NCBI GenBank assembly: GCA_946479225.1
Contig: CAMLFI010000156.1
Location: forward strand, 1-6,361
DNA length: 6,361 nucleotides
DNA from: an uncultured Mucilaginibacter sp.
Lineage (GTDB): Bacteria > Bacteroidota > Bacteroidia > Sphingobacteriales > Sphingobacteriaceae
Direction: 5' to 3'
The position numbers and the translations under genes are program-made. Positions 1-4,870 of the stretch are shown in pieces; within the stretch, counting starts at the first letter, position 1; the number at the start of each line of letters is the position of its first letter. The notes under the pieces were generated by a model, which did no database searches, had not been told where the DNA came from, and worked only from the letters and a program-made list of their open reading frames with translations.

Positions 1-524
1 AGTTCACGATAATGGCCTTTACGGGCCTTTACCACAGGTGCCATTACATTAATTGGCTGTCCGTCGAATCTGTCTAATATGGTTTTAAAGATCTGGTCTT
101 CGCTCATGCGCTCCATCTTTTCGCCGCTAACGTAGGAGTAAGCTATACCCGTACGGGCATAAAGCAAACGCATAAAATCGTAGATCTCTGTAATAGTACC
201 AACAGTCGACCGCGGATTTTTACTGGTGGTTTTTTGCTCTATAGCGATAACCGGACTCAAGCCCGAAACCTTGTCAACATCCGGCCGCTCCATACCGCCC
301 ATAAACTGGCGCGAGTACGCAGAGAATGTCTCCATATACCTACGCTGACCCTCGGCGTAAATGGTATCAAAAGCCAATGATGATTTACCGCTGCCACTCA
401 AACCGGTAATAACTACCAGCTTGTTACGCGGAAAAGAAACGTCGATGTTTTTAAGATTATGTACCCGCGCCCCGTATACTTCTACTTCACTTTGCTCGCC
501 CAGGTCGATGTATTTGTCGTCCAT
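1..524 (-). CDS. uvrA: UvrA, excinuclease ABC subunit A (N-terminal 174 residues, cut by window edge)
   Basis: UvrA is the damage-sensing ATPase of nucleotide excision repair. It dimerises, scans DNA with UvrB and hands over lesions for incision by UvrC in the cytoplasm. Seen here: residues 12-28 match the family's opening ([11 protein letters not shown]). A Walker A motif, GLSGSGKSS, lies at 41-49 with Lys47. It is followed by [20 protein letters not shown], and the Q-loop region [20 protein letters not shown] (about 96-115, Gln97). Only about a fifth of the usual ~940 residues is present; the rest lies left of base 1. The ATG at 524 gives the expected N-terminus, with a short 10-residue lead before the conserved block and no clear Shine-Dalgarno. 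No cysteine occurs in these 174 residues, although many UvrA proteins have a Cys pair just after the LYAR motif. The gene is transcribed leftward from a -7 box at 569-576. The identification is very secure. Confidence 0.97.
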   Translation of the reverse strand, partial: MDDKYIDLGEQSEVEVYGARVHNLKNIDVSFPRNKLVVITGLSGSGKSSLAFDTIYAEGQRRYMETFSAYSRQFMGGMERPDVDKVSGLSPVIAIEQKTTSKNPRSTVGTITEIYDFMRLLYARTGIAYSYVSGEKMERMSEDQIFKTILDRFDGQPINVMAPVVKARKGHYRE

Positions 525-568
525 ATTATATATAAAACCGTTGCCGGTAAAAATGCTAAAATTTTAAG

Positions 569-576
569 CAAATATA
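569..576 (-). promoter_or_regulatory. uvrA: Bacteroidota-type -7 element for uvrA
   Basis: On the minus strand this reads TATATTTG, an exact match to the Bacteroidota consensus TAnnTTTG. Transcription would start near base 562 and leave a leader of about 38 bases before the uvrA ATG. No TTG -33 element lies at 17-22 bases upstream, because that space is filled by the hairpin terminator of the upstream gene. The call therefore rests on the -7 box and its position. Confidence 0.55.
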
Positions 577-612
577 TAAAAAAAGCCCGGCTTGCCATTG
601 GCAAACCGGGCT
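577..612 (-). terminator. Rho-independent terminator after the lytic transglycosylase gene
   Basis: Read leftward, arms 606-612 and 584-590 (AGCCCGG/CCGGGCT) pair over 7 bp. One C/A mismatch follows (591/605), then an inner 5-bp stem (600-604 with 592-596) and a 3-base loop. A run of seven T residues follows immediately on the minus strand (577-583). The hairpin begins 22 bases past the transglycosylase stop codon, so it fits as that gene's terminator. Its U-tract runs directly into the uvrA -7 box, so uvrA would be insulated from read-through. Confidence 0.88.
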
Positions 613-634
613 GCATGTGCTCCGTAAATTATGG

Positions 635-1417
635 TTAATTATACGCAATAAGATTTTGTGGCTGGAACTTTACAAAAGTGTAATATTCCGAATAGCCGTA
701 TTTTTTAGGTTTAGCAATAATCTCTTTCATGGCAATAATACTGTAAACATAGTTGCCCGTTTCGCGGTTCAACTTCATCATAAAGTAATTGTCCTCTTTT
801 TGGCTGTTTATTGCTTTTTCCAGTTTAACTTCTCCGTTGTTGTAGGCCGCGGCCGCCAATGTCCAGCTGTCAAACTCGTCATACAATTCGTTAATGTACT
901 TGCATGCGGCAATGGTAGCTTTTTTAATGTCCCTGCGCTCGTCAACTTTACGGTTAACCTTTAACCCATAGGTGCGTGCGGTGCCCGGCATAAATTGCCA
1001 AAGTCCTGCTGCTCCTTTTGGAGACGTTCCTTCGTGCAAGCCTGATTCAACCAAAGGAATGTATTTAAAATCCTCGGGTATGCCATGAGCTTTTAAAATG
1101 GGCTCAATTATAGGAAACAGCTTTAAAGCCTTTGCATGCAGTATATTAGACTGTATGTTTTTGTAATTGTGATTTTTAAGGGATTTCTGTAATTTTCTGT
1201 ACACAGCGGCATTAACGGGCAGGGCCTCGTCTGCAAAACTGTAATCATTAGCGGCTTCAGTAGTGTTAGTGTTAATAACCAAATTAGGTATTACGTACGT
1301 TACCGGCGTTACTATTTTTGGCGCGGGTTTTGTTATTACTGAGCTTGCAGTGTTAAGCTTGAAAATGATTAGCAGCACCACTATTACGGAGCACGTAATT
1401 AAGTGTTTTTTCATCAT
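635..1417 (-). CDS. Lytic transglycosylase, SLT/MltD-like, exported or membrane-anchored
   Basis: This 260-residue protein probably cleaves the MurNAc-GlcNAc bond of peptidoglycan to give 1,6-anhydro ends, as known for the SLT (Slt70/MltD) family. Residues 7-19 (ITCSVIVVLLIIF) form a hydrophobic segment, either an uncleaved anchor or a signal peptide. There is no good lipobox, since LITC has Thr before Cys. A variable linker to about residue 100 precedes the SLT domain (about 103-235). Visible motifs are PLVESGLHEG with the likely catalytic Glu124, SPKGAAGLWQFMPGTARTYGL (about 132-152) and AAAAYNNGE (188-196). No LysM repeats follow, so it is shorter than E. coli MltD. The frame stays open upstream to a TTG at 1462, but that TTG is the end of the -7 promoter box. 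The ATG at 1417 (or the adjacent one at 1414) is therefore chosen, after the A-rich GAAGAAAAA. Its target and partners are unknown. Confidence 0.92.
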   Translation of the reverse strand: MMKKHLITCSVIVVLLIIFKLNTASSVITKPAPKIVTPVTYVIPNLVINTNTTEAANDYSFADEALPVNAAVYRKLQKSLKNHNYKNIQSNILHAKALKLFPIIEPILKAHGIPEDFKYIPLVESGLHEGTSPKGAAGLWQFMPGTARTYGLKVNRKVDERRDIKKATIAACKYINELYDEFDSWTLAAAAYNNGEVKLEKAINSQKEDNYFMMKLNRETGNYVYSIIAMKEIIAKPKKYGYSEYYTFVKFQPQNLIAYN

Positions 1418-1459
1418 TTTTTCTTCGTTGTTAAATGAACTATTGGGTAATTTCTTTTG

Positions 1460-1490
1460 CAAAGGTACCGTTTATTAAGCACATTGTCAA
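1460..1490 (-). promoter_or_regulatory. Promoter of the lytic transglycosylase gene
   Basis: On the minus strand, TACCTTTG (1460-1467) matches TAnnTTTG exactly. A TTG -33 element (1488-1490, in the context GTTTGACA) lies 20 bases upstream, a normal Bacteroidota spacing. Transcription would begin near 1453, about 36 bases before the ATG at 1417. This excludes the TTG codon at 1462 as the start. Confidence 0.75.
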
Positions 1491-1517
1491 ACACTTGCAG
1501 TTGCCTTAGTGTTTTGA
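1487..1517. repeat. Inverted repeat over the -33 region of the transglycosylase promoter
   Basis: TCAAACACT (1487-1495) is mirrored by AGTGTTTTGA (1508-1517) with one extra T, separated by 12 bases. The left arm covers the -33 TTG of the leftward promoter. This arrangement would suit a dimeric regulator, but an arm of this length in AT-rich DNA can arise by chance. Confidence 0.35.
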
Positions 1518-1543
1518 GAAATTTAAAATAAGTTAAAAATCGC

Positions 1544-1563
1544 CGTTTAAAGTGGTTTAAACG
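1544..1563. repeat. Perfect 8-bp inverted repeat in the divergent intergenic region
   Basis: CGTTTAAA (1544-1551) and TTTAAACG (1556-1563) are exact reverse complements separated by GTGG. The element lies between the two divergent promoters, about 40 bases upstream of the -33 region of the rightward gene. It could be an operator or a small hairpin. No T-run directly follows that would make it a convincing terminator, and no gene ends just before it. Its function is unknown. Confidence 0.4.
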
Positions 1564-1602
1564 CAGTTTTTGAACCGGCAAAAAAAATTGAAAAAAGCCC
1601 CC

Positions 1603-1629
1603 TTGGCGGCGCAAAAAAAGCTATCTTTG
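1603..1629 (+). promoter_or_regulatory. Promoter of the pseudouridine synthase gene
   Basis: TATCTTTG (1622-1629) matches the Bacteroidota -7 consensus TAnnTTTG exactly and lies 35 bases before the ATG at 1665. A TTG at 1603-1605 could act as the -33 element, but its spacing of 16 bases is a little short, so that half is uncertain. The expected transcript start is near 1636, giving a leader of about 30 bases with no clear Shine-Dalgarno. Confidence 0.65.
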
Positions 1630-1664
1630 CGGCTTCACGCTGCGAAAGCGCAATCAAAAAACAT

Positions 1665-3275
1665 ATGGTATTTAAACGACCAACAAACAGTCGCGACGAC
1701 AGAAACGGCAAGTCATCAAACCGCAATACAAAGGGTGATGATAATTCAAAAAGACCTTCTTCGTCAAACCGTGGTAGCTTCTCAAAAAGCACGGACAAAT
1801 CAAGCAACAACGATTCTAAAAAAAGATATTCAAGCGGCCCCGCTGCCGAGCGCAGTTCTTTCTCCACACCCGGCGAAAAGAAAAGCTATGGTCCGCGTAA
1901 ACCTTACTCAGGCAGGCCAACCGGCGACGGTGGTGGTGAAAGCAAAGGCTTTGAGCCACGCAAAAAGCCATACTCGGGACGTTCGGCCGATAGTGGCGAT
2001 GATAGCCCAAAAAGAAGTTTTGGTGCCGATAAAGGTGAATCAACCAGAAAGCCATATGGCAGCCGTTCAGAAGGCGGCAGCGATCGCCCTAAAAGAAGTT
2101 TTGGTGGTGAAAGAGGCGAAGGCAAAAGCTTCAATTCAGACAGAAAGCCGTACGCCGGACGTTCTGCAAGCGGTGACAGTGATCGCCCAAAAAGAACCTT
2201 TGGAGGTGATAGAAGCGAAAGCAGAGGCGCTGATGGAGATAGGAAGCCCTATGGCGATCGTTCTACCGGCAGTTCAGAAGACAGACCTAAAAGAAGTTTC
2301 GGTGGTGACCGTCCCGAGAAAAAACGCTTCGAAACATCATACGAGAAAAAACCTGAACGCGCAGGTGGCAGCACAGATAAACCCAAAAGAGCTGGTTTTG
2401 AATCGCGCGGTGGCAAAAAGTTCGACAGCGGTTCAAAACCCGGAGCGTTTAAACGCGATGGTGATAAACCCTTCCGCAAACCAAGGCCCGAAGGTGAAAA
2501 TCCTGATGCGCCGGTTAGAACCATGCGTAGCAAAAAAGCTACCGAGCCTAAAGAATCAGGCCTGATAAGATTAAACCGTTACATAGCCAACGCAGGTATT
2601 TGTTCAAGGCGTAAAGCTGATGAGCTGATAGAGGCAGGTGTTGTATCTGTTAACGGCGAAGTTATATCTGAATTGGGTTTCAAAGTTGATCCGTTTAAAG
2701 ACGAGATACGCTACAACGGCGAAATGCTGAAACGCGAAAAAATGGTTTATGTATTGTTAAATAAACCAAAAGATTATATCACTACAACAGAAGATCCGCA
2801 GGAGCGCCGCACCGTTATGCATTTGGTTGAAAAAGCCAGCAGGGAGCGGATTTATCCAATTGGGCGACTGGACCGTAACACAACAGGTTTATTACTGATG
2901 ACCAATGACGGCGATCTGGCTGATAAGCTTTCTCATCCGCGCAGCAACATAAGTAAGCTGTACCATGTTGAGTTAAGTAAAACTGTGAGCCAGGGCGATC
3001 TTAATAAAATTGGTTTTGGGGTTGAGCTTGAGGATGGTTTGATCAAGCCTGATTCAGTATCGTACGTAGCAGGTGGTTCAAAACGCGAAATAGGCATACA
3101 GATACACAGCGGTAAAAACCGTATTGTACGCCGCATATTTGAGAGCCTGGGTTACGAGGTGGTTAAATTGGATAGGGTGGTATATGCCAACCTTACCAAG
3201 AAAGATCTTCCGCGTGGACGCTGGCGCTTTTTGGATGAAAAAGAGATCATCCAGCTTAAACATCTGATCAAATAG
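1665..3275 (+). CDS. RsuA/RluB-family rRNA pseudouridine synthase with long repetitive basic N-terminus
   Basis: This 536-residue protein should isomerise a specific uridine in ribosomal RNA to pseudouridine. The enzyme part is residues 298-536. It has an S4 RNA-binding domain (about 301-345, RLNRYIANAGICSRRKADEL), then the catalytic domain with VLLNKPKDY and the GRLD motif IGRLDRNTTGLLLMTNDG, whose Asp403 is the expected catalytic residue. C-terminal motifs are SKLYHVEL and SGKNRIVRRIFESLGYEVVKLDR. It resembles RluB more than RsuA, but the exact target uridine (the RluB type modifies 23S rRNA) cannot be fixed. Residues 1-297 are low-complexity, rich in Arg, Lys, Gly, Ser and Asp, with four to five copies of a unit like RPKRSFGGDR...RKPYxxRS. 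They are probably disordered and RNA-binding. E. coli RluB is about 290 residues, so the extension doubles the protein. The ATG at 1665 follows a -7 box at suitable distance, and the coding frame is open throughout. Confidence 0.95.
   Translation: MVFKRPTNSRDDRNGKSSNRNTKGDDNSKRPSSSNRGSFSKSTDKSSNNDSKKRYSSGPAAERSSFSTPGEKKSYGPRKPYSGRPTGDGGGESKGFEPRKKPYSGRSADSGDDSPKRSFGADKGESTRKPYGSRSEGGSDRPKRSFGGERGEGKSFNSDRKPYAGRSASGDSDRPKRTFGGDRSESRGADGDRKPYGDRSTGSSEDRPKRSFGGDRPEKKRFETSYEKKPERAGGSTDKPKRAGFESRGGKKFDSGSKPGAFKRDGDKPFRKPRPEGENPDAPVRTMRSKKATEPKESGLIRLNRYIANAGICSRRKADELIEAGVVSVNGEVISELGFKVDPFKDEIRYNGEMLKREKMVYVLLNKPKDYITTTEDPQERRTVMHLVEKASRERIYPIGRLDRNTTGLLLMTNDGDLADKLSHPRSNISKLYHVELSKTVSQGDLNKIGFGVELEDGLIKPDSVSYVAGGSKREIGIQIHSGKNRIVRRIFESLGYEVVKLDRVVYANLTKKDLPRGRWRFLDEKEIIQLKHLIK
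2004..2432 (+). repeat. Degenerate in-frame tandem repeat, ~99-base unit, in the pseudouridine synthase N-terminus
   Basis: Copies begin at residues 114, 141, 174, 207 and 239 of the protein (bases 2004, 2085, 2184, 2283 and 2379). The spacings are 27, 33, 33 and 32 residues. Each copy opens with (R/S/K)PKR followed in four of them by (S/T)FG(G/A)(D/E)(R/K). Three have a later RKPYxxRS block, the fourth has a decayed EKKP, and the fifth is partial. Two half-like RKPY/KKPY blocks occur earlier (residues 78-81 and 100-103). Every spacing is a whole number of codons, which suggests growth by in-frame duplication followed by divergence. Confidence 0.8.
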
Positions 3276-3296
3276 ATCAATTATCAAAATATATAT

Positions 3297-3328
3297 AAAG
3301 CCCCGACCGTTAATGGTCGGGGCTTTTG
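3297..3328 (+). terminator. Rho-independent terminator after the pseudouridine synthase gene
   Basis: A perfect 12-bp stem pairs 3297-3308 (AAAGCCCCGACC) with 3315-3326 (GGTCGGGGCTTT) around the loop GTTAAT. The sequence continues TGTTTTATGG, giving a broken T-run. It starts 21 bases after the stop codon at 3275 and separates this gene from the lactonase gene. Confidence 0.92.
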
Positions 3329-3349
3329 TTTTATGGTATTTGTTAGGAG

Positions 3350-3379
3350 TTGTGTAATTTGCGGTATATACTTAATTTG
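3350..3379 (+). promoter_or_regulatory. Possible promoter of the lactonase-family gene
   Basis: A TTG (3350-3352) stands 19 bases before TTAATTTG (3372-3379), which departs from TAnnTTTG at one position. This would put the transcript start only a few bases before the ATG at 3389. An alternative TAATTTG (3355-3361, one base short of the consensus spacing) would give a leader of about 20 bases. Because a strong terminator ends just upstream, some promoter must lie here; which element is used is unclear. Confidence 0.3.
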
Positions 3380-3388
3380 ATTTGCGCT

Positions 3389-4528
3389 ATGAACAAATTA
3401 TTCATCTCTCTGTCTATTGTATTACTACCTGTAATAACTATGGCACAAAAGAAAGATAAATCAGCTACCCCAAAAGTTTTTGATCTTCTAATAGGTGGAT
3501 ACACGGCGCCTGATGGGAATAGGGGTATCACCGTCTATCGTTTTTATGCCGAAACGGGACGCGTGGCTTTTTTAAGCGAGATAGAAACCACAAGTCCCAC
3601 TTTCTTGTGCGTATCGCCCGATAGGAAGTTTGTTTACTCGGTTAATGCGGTTGCAGAGGGTGGGGTGAGCGCTTTTAGCTTTGATTATAATACCGGAGCA
3701 CTTAAATTCATCAATAAGCAACCATCGGTAGGGGCTAATCCCGCACATATTACTATTGATAAAGATGCGAAGAACGTTATTGTGTCAAATTACAATAATG
3801 GTACACTTTCTGTACTGCCGGTAAATAAAGATGGTTCACTAGGCCCTGCCTCGCAAACTATAATTGGTGAAGGAAACAGCGTAAATCCTCAGCGGCAGGC
3901 AGGCCCGCATTTTCATTCTGCTAATTTTTCGCCTGATGAGAAGCATGTGCTGTACGCCGATCTGGGAACTGATAAACTTTACATTGCCAAATACAAGGCA
4001 GGTAAAACACCTCCTTTAACCCCTGAAGAAGTAGCATTTGAAAAAGTTAAACCCGGCGATGGGCCACGCCACATGGATTTCTCGCCTGACGGTAAATTTT
4101 TATACCTGCTTAACGAAATGGGAGCAACTATAAATGCTTATGCGTACAATAAAGGCAAATTAACGCTGGTAGACAATGTAAATATGTCACTACCGAATTT
4201 TACAGGTCGCAATGGAGCGGCAGATATACATTTAACTCCGGATGGCAAATTTTTATACGCCACAAACCGCGGTACGGCAAATGAATTGTTGGTTTATGCT
4301 GTTGATCAGGTAAGCGGTAAATTAACCTATGTTACCCGTTACCCAACGGGCAAAGAGCCGCGTAACTTTGTTATTGAACCCAGCGGAAACTTTTTATTGT
4401 TAGCGGCTCAGCAGTCAAATATTATTCAGATTTACAAAATAGAAAATAAGATAGGCATTTTGACGCCATTAAACAATCCTATTAGCATACCGTCGCCTAC
4501 GGTTTTAAAATTGGTATCTGCGGAGTGA
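3389..4528 (+). CDS. Exported lactonase-family (YbhE/Pgl-like) seven-bladed beta-propeller protein
   Basis: This 379-residue protein belongs to the lactonase family typified by E. coli Pgl (YbhE, 331 residues), the 6-phosphogluconolactonase of the pentose phosphate pathway. Residues 1-19 are a typical signal peptide (MNKLFISLSIVLLPVITMA) with likely cleavage before Gln20, so this copy acts outside the cytoplasm. Propeller motifs recur: LLIGGYTAPDGNRGITVY (33-50), SPTFLCVSPDRKFVYSVN (69-86), VGANPAHITID, AGPHFHSANFSPDEKHVLYADLGTDKLY (about 171-198), GPRHMDFSPDGKFLYLLNE (225-243), DIHLTPDGKFLYATNRG (279-295) and KEPRNFVIEPSGNFLLLA (322-339). His174, His176, Arg227, His228 and Arg294 sit in conserved blocks. 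The frame is open to a TTG at 3350, but the ATG at 3389 begins the signal peptide and is preferred. The substrate is unknown; a periplasmic location argues against a simple pentose phosphate role. It is flanked by a terminator on the left and a gap on the right, so it is probably transcribed alone. Confidence 0.93.
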   Translation: MNKLFISLSIVLLPVITMAQKKDKSATPKVFDLLIGGYTAPDGNRGITVYRFYAETGRVAFLSEIETTSPTFLCVSPDRKFVYSVNAVAEGGVSAFSFDYNTGALKFINKQPSVGANPAHITIDKDAKNVIVSNYNNGTLSVLPVNKDGSLGPASQTIIGEGNSVNPQRQAGPHFHSANFSPDEKHVLYADLGTDKLYIAKYKAGKTPPLTPEEVAFEKVKPGDGPRHMDFSPDGKFLYLLNEMGATINAYAYNKGKLTLVDNVNMSLPNFTGRNGAADIHLTPDGKFLYATNRGTANELLVYAVDQVSGKLTYVTRYPTGKEPRNFVIEPSGNFLLLAAQQSNIIQIYKIENKIGILTPLNNPISIPSPTVLKLVSAE

Positions 4529-4870
4529 CAAATTAACATTACGTTAGCAATTGTCTGGCCTATCTGCCAAAACTCATTAATATCGAGGTTTTTAAGCCTT
4601 GGCTTCTTTGCCCTTCCCTGGAATAACGCGCTGCCCGGCCGGGTATTTCTTAATACAATTTGATCTCATTGGCAATGTAAATAGGGGCTTTCACCTGTGT
4701 GCAACCTATCAAGCAGTTTCTTGTTTACCCGGGATTGGTAATCTTACACATTCTATAACGTTTAAGGCACTTATCTGTTATGATGCAATTATCATGTTAA
4801 ACGTTTTATAATTTGTTTGGTCAAAAAATCAAACATTGATATTAATCGGAAGTTTACAAATATAAATATT
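4529..4870. other. Intergenic gap with no convincing gene
   Basis: I see no supported gene in these 342 bases. A 70-codon rightward frame (4599-4811, TTG start) has no family motif, no start signal and Cys/Leu/Ile-rich random-looking content. Small symmetrical elements are the 10-base palindrome CCCGGCCGGG (4634-4643) and AAGCCTTGGCTT (4594-4605); neither makes a good terminator. TATAATTTG (4807-4815) is a one-base-too-long relative of the -7 consensus and lies 55 bases before the next ATG. It may be the promoter of the DUF6600-like gene, though no TTG -33 partner is visible. No clear terminator for the lactonase gene was found. Confidence 0.5.

Noticed and set aside
361..567. 68-codon rightward frame opposite the uvrA start
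   Set aside because: It is antisense to strongly conserved UvrA residues and has no start signal or homology.
1570..2565. 331-codon rightward open frame overlapping the pseudouridine synthase extension in another frame
   Set aside because: It starts with TTG ahead of the promoter -7 box at 1622-1629 and has a monotonous Lys/Ala/Val composition. It exists because the repetitive purine-rich codons avoid stops. It ends where the repeat region ends, and the other frame carries the clear S4/catalytic domains.
4544..4565. Weak hairpin TGGC/GCCA after the lactonase gene as a terminator
   Set aside because: The stem is only 4 bp with a 6-base loop and no T-run follows.
4599..4811. 70-codon rightward frame in the intergenic gap
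   Set aside because: It has a TTG start, no Shine-Dalgarno or promoter, no recognisable motif, and a length expected by chance in this DNA.
4857..4864. CAAATATA, which reads as a TATATTTG promoter box on the minus strand
   Set aside because: No leftward gene follows it, and the match is likely chance in an AT-rich leader.
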